From NCBI GenBank assembly GCA_002431345.1, contig DJEN01000037.1:1-17022 (forward strand): a DNA stretch of 17,022 nt, given 5' to 3'. Position 1 is the first letter of the stretch, and each line of letters begins with the position of its first letter. Under the pieces are notes generated by a model. That model made no database searches. It saw nothing but the letters and a program-made list of their open reading frames with translations, and was not told where the DNA came from. Origin of the DNA: Megasphaera sp. UBA5897. GTDB lineage: Bacteria; Bacillota; Negativicutes; Veillonellales; Megasphaeraceae. The position numbers were made by a program, and so were the translations under genes. Positions 1 through 6,666 of the stretch are shown here, piece after piece.

Positions 1-656
1 CAGTGGCAGACGGCAAACAAAACAGCGTGCTGATTGATAAACTCACGCAATTTGTTCCATACCTCTGTGCTGCCGTCAACAGATAAGTAGCCGCGCACGG
101 CTTCGTCTATCCACTGCGTCGTGTCCCATTCTTCACGAAAACAGCTGTGAATAAACAAAAATAAATCCAAGACAGCCGGCGATGCTTTGACAAAGATTTT
201 TTCGTTTTCCCAATCTAAAAATGTGATAGTATCCGATATTTTGTCATAGGCAATATCACGAAGTGCTGGCCGGCCGTGATGAAAACCGGCTTGATGAAGA
301 CGCGCTAAGCTTTTGCCTGCTTCGAAGAAAACATGCTGGCGCAAAGAGCCCCATGCATTGTTTTTGGCAATACGCTGCAAAGGCTGCCCGCAGTCTTTCA
401 TGACAAAATAATCGGGCCCCCATAATACAATATGCGGGGCTAAAGGCAGGCGGCTGTTCACGGCAGTAATTTTGTAAGCTTCAATCAGAAAAGCTGTCAC
501 GGCATCATTTTTGGCAAATCGGTTGCGGCCGTTGGAAAGACAGCGCTTGATAAAATAAGATTCTCCCTGCCAGCAAAATGATTGGATGCGCGATGCTGGG
601 TGGGCATGTATCTGCTTTTTTACTTCTGATTCGAATGCAGCCGTATGTATATCCAT
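1..656 (-). CDS. Kinase-fold protein (LPS kinase / BUD32-like), C-terminus off the left edge
   Basis: Reading the minus strand from ATG at 656 gives 218 uninterrupted codons to the window edge, with an AAAGAGG ribosome binding site at 668-674. The protein has the layout of a small kinase of the Kdo/WaaP/BUD32 type: a candidate ATP-binding lysine at K37 in YFIKR, a catalytic-loop-like HGRPALRD at 127-134, and a metal-binding-loop-like LDWE with D148. The usual loop is HxDxxxxN; here R129 stands where the catalytic Asp is expected and D134 where the Asn is expected. Such proteins in diderm bacteria are often annotated as lipopolysaccharide kinases or BUD32-family subunits, but the substrate cannot be read from the sequence. 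It is transcribed divergently from the feo operon. I assigned the family from motif pattern only; an inactive pseudokinase or an aminoglycoside-phosphotransferase relative is possible. Confidence 0.72.
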   Translation of the reverse strand, partial: MDIHTAAFESEVKKQIHAHPASRIQSFCWQGESYFIKRCLSNGRNRFAKNDAVTAFLIEAYKITAVNSRLPLAPHIVLWGPDYFVMKDCGQPLQRIAKNNAWGSLRQHVFFEAGKSLARLHQAGFHHGRPALRDIAYDKISDTITFLDWENEKIFVKASPAVLDLFLFIHSCFREEWDTTQWIDEAVRGYLSVDGSTEVWNKLREFINQHAVLFAVCH

Positions 657-782
657 TGTTCTTTCAACCTCTTTTTATCTATATGTAGGAAATCGTTATT
701 TTTTTACATATTCTTTACAATCACTTATTGTATCAAGTTTTTTTCTAATAAATCAAGAAGAAAATGGTAAAAAATTATTTAT

Positions 783-801
783 TATAATGAAAACTATTAT
801 A
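783..801. promoter_or_regulatory. Distal Fur-box-like palindrome
   Basis: The 19 bases form a 6-7-6 inverted repeat (TATAAT...ATTATA), the geometry of the classical Fur box. By direct comparison it matches the 19-bp Fur consensus at 14 positions. It lies about 130 bases upstream of the predicted feo -35 box and could serve the divergent gene or a second repressor dimer. In such AT-rich DNA a chance match is possible. Confidence 0.35.
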
Positions 802-904
802 TTAATAATAAAGAGTAATGGAATATCAAAACCATTATCATTTATATGAACAATAAATGTATGTATTATAAAGAAAACGCCTGTTTTATCAGAAAATAGA
901 ATTA

Positions 905-931
905 AAGTAATAATATTCACTTTTATTACTT
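905..931. promoter_or_regulatory. Perfect 9-bp inverted repeat overlapping the feo -35 box
   Basis: AAGTAATAA (905-913) and TTATTACTT (923-931) are exact reverse complements separated by nine bases. The right arm covers the first two bases of the TTGACA box. A dimeric repressor bound here would block RNA polymerase, so this is a candidate operator for the feo operon. It does not match the Fur consensus closely, so a different regulator is possible. Confidence 0.45.
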
Positions 932-958
932 GACAGACAAAACCGTATTTTATATACT
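930..958 (+). promoter_or_regulatory. Sigma-70 promoter of the feo operon
   Basis: TTGACA (930-935), exactly 17 bases, then TATACT (953-958): five of six -10 bases and all six -35 bases match the consensus. The predicted start is near 965, about 74 bases before the first gene. A promoter this strong on an iron-uptake operon is expected to need repression, in agreement with the palindromes placed over it. Confidence 0.85.
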
Positions 959-964
959 AAATAT

Positions 965-983
965 GGTAATGAAATATGTTATC
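965..983. promoter_or_regulatory. Fur-box-like site at the predicted feo transcription start
   Basis: GGTAATGAAATATGTTATC matches the 19-bp Fur consensus at 13 positions by direct comparison, with both outer arms (TAATGA and TTATC) preserved. It begins seven bases after the -10 box, covering the predicted start, which is a common location for Fur operators. That Fur or a Fur-like protein binds here is inference from this position, the match and the iron-uptake genes downstream. Confidence 0.5.
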
Positions 984-1038
984 AACAGAAGGGAAGTGCC
1001 AGTATTATTTACGGAGCTAACAGAAAGGAGCGATGTAA

Positions 1039-1338
1039 ATGAGTGTCGTCATCGTAGGAGGAAATGACTGTATGGTTTGTCAGTATAAAACCATATGCAA
1101 AAAATATTCGTATAAGGCAAAAGTATTTACACAGGTTCCGAGCGATTTTAAATCAAAAATCGGATCGCCGGATTTAGTTATTTTGTTCACTAGCACAGTT
1201 AGCCACAGCATGGTACGCTGCGCCCTCAAAGAGGCACAGCGCAAGAACGTAGAGGTTGTGCGTTCTCATACCAGCAGTTCTAACTCGCTTAAGTGTATAT
1301 TAGAATCCCGCGCAGAACGCAGCAGCTGCTGCGGATAA
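1039..1338 (+). CDS. DUF2325 family protein, first gene of the feo operon
   Basis: A 99-residue protein beginning with a Rossmann-like beta strand (VVIVGGND), followed by DLVILFTSTVSH at 45-56 and a C-terminal HTSSSNSL stretch, which is the pattern of DUF2325 proteins. The biochemical role of this family is not established. This copy is Cys-rich: C11, C14, C20, C61, C86 and a terminal CC pair at 97-98, which could bind metal. AAAGGAG at 1024-1030 sets the start. It lies 29 bases before feoA in one transcription unit, and DUF2325 genes are known neighbours of feo genes in Clostridia and Negativicutes. A role as an iron-responsive accessory of Feo transport is inference. Confidence 0.85.
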   Translation: MSVVIVGGNDCMVCQYKTICKKYSYKAKVFTQVPSDFKSKIGSPDLVILFTSTVSHSMVRCALKEAQRKNVEVVRSHTSSSNSLKCILESRAERSSCCG

Positions 1339-1367
1339 CATCTGGGCAATGAAGGAGAGGTAAGAAG

Positions 1368-1610
1368 ATGAGCATCGTTACATTGGCAGACATGAAAGTC
1401 GGTGAAAAAGGTGTTGTAGAAGCCCTGCAGGGCCATGGCAACATTCAGCATCGGCTTGTTGACATGGGCGTTGTCAAAGGGTCCCATATCTCTGTCGTCA
1501 AAAAAGCACCGTTGGGTGATCCAATCGAAGTGAACGTAAAAGGTTGTGCGTTGGCTTTGAGAATGAACGAAGCAGCTATGATTACCGTAGCTGTAGAAGG
1601 GGGTAAATAG
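1368..1610 (+). CDS. feoA: Ferrous iron transport protein A
   Basis: An 80-residue protein with the small SH3-like FeoA fold: MKVGEKGVVEALQG near the N-terminus, then HRLVDMGVVKGSHISVV at about 28-44, then a core ending in GCALALRMNEAAMITV. FeoA is a cytosolic partner of FeoB and is thought to modulate its GTPase or transport activity. AAGGAGAGG lies just upstream of the ATG, and the stop codon is five bases before the feoB start, so translation of the two is probably coupled. Size is normal for the family. Confidence 0.93.
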   Translation: MSIVTLADMKVGEKGVVEALQGHGNIQHRLVDMGVVKGSHISVVKKAPLGDPIEVNVKGCALALRMNEAAMITVAVEGGK

Positions 1611-1615
1611 TAGTT

Positions 1616-4006
1616 ATGGAAGATGCAGGAAAAATTAAGATTGCCCTAGCCGGCAATCCGAACTGCGGCAAAACGACAATTTTTAATAATATTACAGGTG
1701 CTAAACAGCACGTTGGGAACTACCCTGGCGTTACTGTAGAAAAGAAAGAAGGGCATTGTACTTTTGACGGCAAAGAACTGCTTTTCGTTGACTTGCCGGG
1801 TACATACAGCTTGACGGCTCGTTCGTTGGATGAAGTTGTTGCAAGAAATGTTATTATTAATGAAAAACCGGATATTATCGTAAATGTATTAGACGCATCC
1901 AACTTGGAACGAAATTTATATTTGGCCGCTCAACTTGTTGAATTGGGCCGCCCTATGGTTGTCGCGTTAAACATGATGGATATTGCTGAACGCATGGGCG
2001 TCAAAATTGATTTGAAAAAATTGGGGCAGCAAATGGGAGCCGTTGTTGTACCGCTGGTCGGCAGCAAAAACATCGGTACGAAAGAACTGCTTCAAGTGGT
2101 TTCCCATGTTGAAAATACTCAGAATTTGGTCAATGCGACTGTCGATTACGGTGCAGACGTTGAACCGTCTATCGCTGAATTAACGGATGCTATTCAGAAA
2201 ACAGGCATTATTAATTATCCTGTCCGTTGGCTGGCTGTTAAACTGCTGGAAAACGACGCAGATGTCGTTGCCAAAGTAAAAGCTATGGAAGGCACGCAAA
2301 ATATTATTTCACTGGCAGCTAAAATGCGGGACAGCTTGAAAGATAAAGTAGATTTGGATTTCTATTTTGCACAGTGCCGCCATCAGTTCGCTGTACAGGC
2401 GTTTAATAATTCTATTATCAGTGCCGGTACGCCGGACCCCTTGTCCAACAAAATCGATAATGTGCTGACGCACCGTATTTTGGGGATTCCTATTTTCTTA
2501 GCCTTGATGTGGCTCATGTTTACTGCTGTTATTGATTTGGGCGCATATCCGCAGGATTGGCTGGATGCCGGTTTTGGCATGCTGGGGGACTGGCTCAGCG
2601 ATGTCATTGTCGATGAACAGCTCAAATCGTTGGTTGTCGACGGCATTATTGGCGGTGTTGGTTCTGTTTTGAGCTTTGTACCGTTGATTGTTTTACTGTA
2701 TTTCTTTATCAGCTTGTTGGAAGACACGGGCTATATGGCACGTGCGGCATTTTTGATTGACCGCGCGATGCGGGCGCTTGGACTGCACGGCAAATCCTTT
2801 ATCCCGATGATTCTTGGCTTTGGCTGCAACGTTCCCGGTATCATGGCCGCTCGTACCTTGGACAATGAAAAAGACCGTTTGGTAACGATTATGGCCTGCC
2901 CGTTCATGAGCTGCGGTGCTCGTCTCCCTGTATATACGTTGCTGATTGCGGCTTTCTTTGGCGCATCCGGCTATGGCGGCACGGTTCTCTTTGGCATCTA
3001 CTTGCTGGGGATTATCATTGCTGTTCTCGTGGCAGTTATTCTGCGTCATACAGTATATAAAGGCGAAGTGGAACCGTTCGTTATGGAACTGCCGCCGTAC
3101 CACATTCCGACAGTCAAAGGCGTTTTGACACATATGTGGGAACGTACGGTATTATACATTAAAAAAGCAGGTACGTTTATTTTGGGCGCATCTATCATCG
3201 TTTGGTTCTTGACAGCCTATCCGATGGATGTTGAATATTCACAGGATTTTGATGCGGCTCATGACCAGGTGGAAGAACAGATGGAAGCAAAACAGGCTGC
3301 CATTCTTCAAGGTTATGGTATTGAAAACTTGGAAGACAATGCTGAATTAAACGAAATGTATGAAGCTATGGTTGCTGCTGCCGATGAAGCAAAAGATGCT
3401 GAAGACGGCGAAGATGAAGAAGTTGAAAGTGTAGCACAAGTAGAAGAAGCAGAAGCTGAAAAACCGGAATATCCGGATGCATTTGTTGATTTGCAGGAAA
3501 AGAATCCGACAGTATATGAACAGGCACTGCCGCTCTTTGATGCAAAAGCAGAAGCAGATGATGCTAACGATAAATTAGACGATCAGATGAACTCTGAAAA
3601 ATTATCTCAGTCCTATGCAGCTACGATTGGTCATGCTATTGAACCGATTATTGCACCGCTGGGCTTTGACTGGAAAATTGGCGTAGGTATTGTTGCTTGC
3701 TCTGCTGCAAAAGAAGTTATGGTTTCTACATTGGCTACGATTTACAGTGTTGAAGCTGACGATGAAAACGAAGCTAACTTGGTAGAATATTTGGCAAATG
3801 ACCCGAACTTTAATCCGGCTGTTGCCTTATCCTTGATGGTTTTCAGCTTGCTGTATATGCCTTGCGTTGCTGCAATGGCTGTTATCAAGCGAGAAACAAA
3901 CTCTTGGAAAATGCTTTTTGCTGTCGATGGTTTGTGCCTTGTTTTATCCTATGTATTAGCTTTCGTTACGTACCATGGCGCATTGCTTTTAGGCTTAGGT
4001 GCTTGA
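1616..4006 (+). CDS. feoB: Ferrous iron transporter FeoB with an acidic insertion
   Basis: The 796-residue protein is the membrane Fe2+ transporter with an N-terminal G domain: P-loop GNPNCGKTT at 13-21, DLPG at 59-62, NMMD at 119-122 and a G5-like VGSKN at about 148-152. A helical guanine-dissociation-inhibitor-like linker follows, then membrane segments from about 288, with the Gate motifs around GFGCNVPG (401-408) and CPFMSCGARLPVY (428-440). The C-terminal half is typical, with SAAKEVMVSTL at 696-706. The odd part is residues about 537-662: a hydrophilic, strongly acidic, Glu/Asp/Ala-rich insertion of roughly 125 residues between a membrane helix (FILGASIIVWFLTAYP) and the helix beginning near SYAATIGHAIEPI; this loop is usually much shorter. 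The start is five bases after feoA, with a GGGGG tract in the feoA end as ribosome binding site. Confidence 0.96.
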   Translation: MEDAGKIKIALAGNPNCGKTTIFNNITGAKQHVGNYPGVTVEKKEGHCTFDGKELLFVDLPGTYSLTARSLDEVVARNVIINEKPDIIVNVLDASNLERNLYLAAQLVELGRPMVVALNMMDIAERMGVKIDLKKLGQQMGAVVVPLVGSKNIGTKELLQVVSHVENTQNLVNATVDYGADVEPSIAELTDAIQKTGIINYPVRWLAVKLLENDADVVAKVKAMEGTQNIISLAAKMRDSLKDKVDLDFYFAQCRHQFAVQAFNNSIISAGTPDPLSNKIDNVLTHRILGIPIFLALMWLMFTAVIDLGAYPQDWLDAGFGMLGDWLSDVIVDEQLKSLVVDGIIGGVGSVLSFVPLIVLLYFFISLLEDTGYMARAAFLIDRAMRALGLHGKSFIPMILGFGCNVPGIMAARTLDNEKDRLVTIMACPFMSCGARLPVYTLLIAAFFGASGYGGTVLFGIYLLGIIIAVLVAVILRHTVYKGEVEPFVMELPPYHIPTVKGVLTHMWERTVLYIKKAGTFILGASIIVWFLTAYPMDVEYSQDFDAAHDQVEEQMEAKQAAILQGYGIENLEDNAELNEMYEAMVAAADEAKDAEDGEDEEVESVAQVEEAEAEKPEYPDAFVDLQEKNPTVYEQALPLFDAKAEADDANDKLDDQMNSEKLSQSYAATIGHAIEPIIAPLGFDWKIGVGIVACSAAKEVMVSTLATIYSVEADDENEANLVEYLANDPNFNPAVALSLMVFSLLYMPCVAAMAVIKRETNSWKMLFAVDGLCLVLSYVLAFVTYHGALLLGLGA

Positions 4007-4031
4007 TAGTTACTATATTTTCAAATAGTAT

Positions 4032-4065
4032 ATATAAGGGGTTGCTGCGGCAATCCCTTATATTT
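4032..4065 (+). other. Strong hairpin between feoB and the Cys-rich gene
   Basis: A 14-bp stem (4032-4045 with 4050-4063, one G-U pair) is closed by a TGCG tetraloop. Only a short, interrupted T stretch follows, so it is a weak terminator at best. It may set lower expression of the downstream small gene or protect the 3' end of the feoB message. Confidence 0.7.
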
Positions 4066-4091
4066 CATTATATAGAAAAGGAGGTCATCGC

Positions 4092-4298
4092 ATGAGTATT
4101 GCACCGATTATTGTAGGCATTGTCGTCGTGATTGCCGTTGTATATACAATACGGCATATACGCGGATTGTTTAAGGGGACGACTGGCTGCTGCGGAGGCG
4201 GCTGCTCCGGCAGCTGTTCATCGTGCCATGCTGAACCGGCGCCGGAAAAACACATCCTCCATGATGCCAAAACCCAAAAAGAAGAAATGAAAAAATAA
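4092..4298 (+). CDS. FeoB-associated Cys-rich membrane protein
   Basis: A 68-residue protein with one N-terminal membrane helix (about 4-20), a basic stretch RHIRGLFKG, a Gly/Cys cluster with C33, C34, C38, C42, C45 and H46, and a hydrophilic tail. This is the pattern of the small FeoB-associated Cys-rich proteins that follow feoB in many Firmicutes and are discussed as functional replacements for FeoC. The cysteines probably handle Fe2+ or an iron-sulfur cluster near the FeoB pore, which is inference. AAGGAGG at 4079-4085 fixes the start. No terminator is visible between its stop and the rplS promoter. Confidence 0.9.
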   Translation: MSIAPIIVGIVVVIAVVYTIRHIRGLFKGTTGCCGGGCSGSCSSCHAEPAPEKHILHDAKTQKEEMKK

Positions 4299-4311
4299 TT
4301 CACAAATTTCC

Positions 4312-4340
4312 TTGCTATATTTACAACAATGTGATAAAAT
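4312..4340 (+). promoter_or_regulatory. Promoter of rplS
   Basis: TTGCTA (4312-4317), 17 bases, then TAAAAT (4335-4340), with the start expected near 4347. It begins only 14 bases after the stop codon of the preceding gene. It gives rplS its own promoter instead of dependence on an upstream rpsP-rimM-trmD operon, which is not present here. Confidence 0.65.
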
Positions 4341-4344
4341 ATTT

Positions 4345-4438
4345 CTTGTTAATTTAGGCAGTCCTCTGCTCGTTTGACGATTGCTGCGTATGTGGCGGCA
4401 ACGGGGAGTAACGAATGTCTTATAGGAGGAAAAAGAAA
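4345..4438 (+). ncRNA. Structured leader of rplS, candidate ribosomal protein L19 leader
   Basis: The untranslated stretch of about 90 bases before rplS can fold into several helices: TTGCTGC (4381-4387) with GCGGCAA (4395-4401, one G-U pair), enclosed by TCGTT (4370-4374) with AACGA (4410-4414), and a short GCAG/CTGC hairpin around 4358-4369. L19 leader RNAs that control rplS autogenously are known from Bacillota, and position and size fit. I assigned it by position and visible pairing, not by a covariance model. Confidence 0.5.
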
Positions 4439-4780
4439 ATGAACATTATCAGCGTATTGGAACAAGAACAGCTTCGCAACGACATTCCTGAATTCCGTCC
4501 TGGCGATACCGTCAAGGCTCATGTAAAGGTTGTCGAAGGCAATCGTGAACGTATTCAGGTTTTTGAAGGCGTTGTTATCGGCCGTCAAAACGGCGGTGTC
4601 CGTGAAACTTTTACGGTTCGTCGTATTTCCTACGGTGTAGGCGTTGAACGTACTTTCTTGGTACATTCCCCGCGTCTTGCAAAAATCGAAGTCGTTCGCC
4701 GTGGCGTAGTTCGCCGTGCAAAATTGAATTATCTCCGCGGTCTTACGGGTAAAGCTGCTCGTATTCGCGAACGTCGGTAA
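4439..4780 (+). CDS. rplS: 50S ribosomal protein L19
   Basis: A 113-residue protein of normal L19 length with the family pattern: FRPGDTVKAHVKVVEGNRER, then IQVFEGVVIGRQNGG, then FTVRRISYGVGVERTFLVHSP and a basic C-terminus ending in LRGLTGKAARIRERR. L19 sits at the 30S-50S interface. I chose the ATG at 4439 because AGGAGG at 4424-4429 precedes it by nine bases and the family begins near MNIISVLEQEQL; an in-frame ATG at 4415 would add eight unneeded residues and lie upstream of the ribosome binding site. A terminator follows directly. Confidence 0.96.
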   Translation: MNIISVLEQEQLRNDIPEFRPGDTVKAHVKVVEGNRERIQVFEGVVIGRQNGGVRETFTVRRISYGVGVERTFLVHSPRLAKIEVVRRGVVRRAKLNYLRGLTGKAARIRERR

Positions 4781-4801
4781 TTTCCTGGCAAGAACACATA
4801 A

Positions 4802-4839
4802 AACAAGGATTGGAAGCGATTCCAGTCCTTGTTTTTTTT
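4802..4839 (+). terminator. Rho-independent terminator after rplS
   Basis: A 13-bp stem (4802-4814 with 4821-4833, one G-U pair) with a six-base loop is followed by a run of eight T's from 4832. It lies 20 bases after the rplS stop and separates rplS from rbgA, or allows only partial readthrough, as no clear promoter is visible before rbgA. Confidence 0.9.
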
Positions 4840-4876
4840 AAAGAAACGCGCATAAGACATGGAGGGAACACATCAT

Positions 4877-5740
4877 ATGATTATCAACTGGTATCCGGGA
4901 CATATGGCAAAAGCCAAACGATTGATTCAAGCGAACTTAAAGATTATCGACGTAGTGATTGAACTGGTAGACGCACGCATTCCTTGGAGCAGCACCAATC
5001 CTATGATTAGTCAGCTCATTGGGCAGAAACCGTCCGTTGTCGTCTTGAATAAGGCTGATTTGGCAGACGCAGCCGTGCTGGATGATTGGATTCGCTATTA
5101 CAAAACGCAGGGACGCCTTGTTATGGCTCTCAACAGCAAAGACGGCAAGGGCGTCAAATCGCTCATGGCGCTGGTCCGCAGGCTGGCAGCTCCTAAGCTG
5201 GAACATTGGCGTGCCAGAGGCCTCAAAAACCGTTCTGTCCGTACGATGATTTTGGGGATTCCCAATGTAGGAAAATCGACATTGATTAATAAACTGGCAC
5301 GGCGCAGTGCAGCTAAAACTGCGGATAAGCCGGGGGAAACGAAGGGGAAACAGTGGGTTCATATTGGCGACCAGCTGGACTTGCTGGATACGCCGGGCGT
5401 GTTGTGGCCCAAGCTGGAAAATCAGGTCAGTGCCTATCGGCTCGCTGCGACGGGAGCGATTTCCGATACTGTGTTTGACATGGAAACGGTTATTACACAG
5501 CTGATTACCGAGCTGGGTACTTGGTATCCGGAAGAAGTAAAGGCCAGGTTTAAATTGGACAGCCTGTGCGAAGCTCCTTTGGATACGATAGAAGCGATTG
5601 GCCGTAAGCGCGGCTGCATTGTTGCCGGCGGCGTAGTAGACTTGGAAAAAACATATAAATTAATTTTAAAAGAATACCGGGAAGGCAAAATTGGCCGGAT
5701 TTCCTTGGACAGAGTAGAAGAAGCAAAGGAAGATGCATGA
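4877..5740 (+). CDS. rbgA: Ribosome biogenesis GTPase RbgA (YlqF)
   Basis: A 287-residue circularly permuted GTPase needed for late 50S subunit assembly. It begins with the family hallmark NWYPGHMAKAKR. The G motifs come in permuted order: G4 NKAD at 58-61, then G1 GIPNVGKST at 127-135, a G2 Thr in GETKG near 155, and G3 DTPG at 171-174; the C-terminal ANTAR-like helical domain follows. I prefer the ATG at 4877, with GGAGGG at 4861-4866, over an in-frame ATG at 4859 that lies before this ribosome binding site. It follows rplS, the usual order in Firmicutes, and its stop overlaps the start of rnhB. Confidence 0.95.
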   Translation: MIINWYPGHMAKAKRLIQANLKIIDVVIELVDARIPWSSTNPMISQLIGQKPSVVVLNKADLADAAVLDDWIRYYKTQGRLVMALNSKDGKGVKSLMALVRRLAAPKLEHWRARGLKNRSVRTMILGIPNVGKSTLINKLARRSAAKTADKPGETKGKQWVHIGDQLDLLDTPGVLWPKLENQVSAYRLAATGAISDTVFDMETVITQLITELGTWYPEEVKARFKLDSLCEAPLDTIEAIGRKRGCIVAGGVVDLEKTYKLILKEYREGKIGRISLDRVEEAKEDA

Positions 5741-6528
5741 TGGATTTGAGCAGCTTAAAAACAGCCGATATAAAAAGCATGCTGGCGCAGGGCGTTGAAG
5801 ACGAAGCGGCCTTTGTACAGGCCATGAGAGAAGATAAACGGGTATCGGTGCAGAAATTGGCACAATCGTACCTGAAACGAAAACAAAAAGAAGAAGCTGA
5901 ACGGGAACGCGTGCTGCATATGTATGCCATGGAAACAGCCTATTATAATAAAGGCGTGTATCATGTGGCTGGCGTCGATGAAGCCGGCCGCGGCCCGGCA
6001 GCAGGTCCTGTAATGATTGCTGCCGTCATATTGCCGCCGTATTGGGAATGTCCGGGACTCAATGATAGCAAAAAACTGTCTCCGGCTAAACGAGATGCGC
6101 TGTATGATAAAATCATGGCGGAAGCGGTAGCTGTTTCGTGCGTATCTAAATCAGAAAAAGAAATCGATGCCTTGGATATTTATCATGCGACGATGCAGGG
6201 CATGTATGATGCAGTTGACGGATTGGATACAGCTGCTGAAGCCGTTCTCATCGATGCCATGCCGCTGCGGGACTTGACCGTGCCGCATCAATCCGTCGTA
6301 CATGGTGATGCCGTCAGCGCTTCGATTGCGGCAGCCTCGATTATTGCCAAAGTCACGCGGGACAGGCTGATGGTCGCTTACGATAAAACGTATCCGCAGT
6401 ACGGTTTTGCTGTGCACAAAGGATATTTGACCCAGCGGCATATGGATGCACTGCATGAATATGGTCCCTGTCCCATTCACCGCCGCAGTTTTGAGCCCAT
6501 TAAGAGCATGGTAAAGCATACGATATGA
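5737..6528 (+). CDS. rnhB: Ribonuclease HII
   Basis: A 263-residue enzyme that cuts RNA in RNA-DNA hybrids and removes misincorporated ribonucleotides. The catalytic acidic residues are visible: D81 and E82 in GVDEAGRGP, D173 in LIDA, and D191 in HGDAVSASIAAASIIAKVTRD (190-209). About 75 residues precede the catalytic core, as in the longer Firmicutes RNase HII form. The start ATG at 5737 overlaps the rbgA stop (ATGA); a second ATG at 5740 is equally possible, with AAAGGAA at 5725-5731 as ribosome binding site. No terminator with a stem and T run could be recognised in the 138 bases after it. Confidence 0.96.
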   Translation: MMDLSSLKTADIKSMLAQGVEDEAAFVQAMREDKRVSVQKLAQSYLKRKQKEEAERERVLHMYAMETAYYNKGVYHVAGVDEAGRGPAAGPVMIAAVILPPYWECPGLNDSKKLSPAKRDALYDKIMAEAVAVSCVSKSEKEIDALDIYHATMQGMYDAVDGLDTAAEAVLIDAMPLRDLTVPHQSVVHGDAVSASIAAASIIAKVTRDRLMVAYDKTYPQYGFAVHKGYLTQRHMDALHEYGPCPIHRRSFEPIKSMVKHTI

Positions 6529-6666
6529 TTTCTTGGCACAGCGAATGCTGCAAGCACCTTGCTATAAATATATGCTGTAAAATATCTATTTTTTTAGTAG
6601 CGTGAAAAAGAGTCTTGGTATACAATAAGAATACGAATCCATTGCCTAACTAAAGGAGGTATTTTT

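Larger units (their letters stand above)
657..1038. other. AT-rich divergent regulatory intergenic region
   Basis: This 382-nt stretch separates the minus-strand kinase-like gene from the feo operon. It is clearly more AT-rich than the coding DNA and contains no convincing gene. It holds a near-consensus promoter toward feo (930-958), a perfect 9-bp inverted repeat over the -35 box (905-931), a Fur-box-like palindrome at the predicted transcription start (965-983), a second Fur-like palindrome further upstream (783-801), and a weaker minus-strand GATAATG motif ending at 840. I did not find a convincing promoter for the leftward gene. Confidence 0.6.

Noticed and set aside
586..849. Open frame of 87 codons on the plus strand
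   Set aside because: Its first part is antisense to the kinase-like gene, the rest runs through AT-rich regulatory DNA, and there is no ribosome binding site or recognisable domain.
6529..6666. Possible terminator or promoter elements after rnhB
   Set aside because: A GCAAG-CAC-CTTGC hairpin is short and not followed by T's, the later T run has no stem, and TATACA/TACAAT near 6620 lacks a -35 box.
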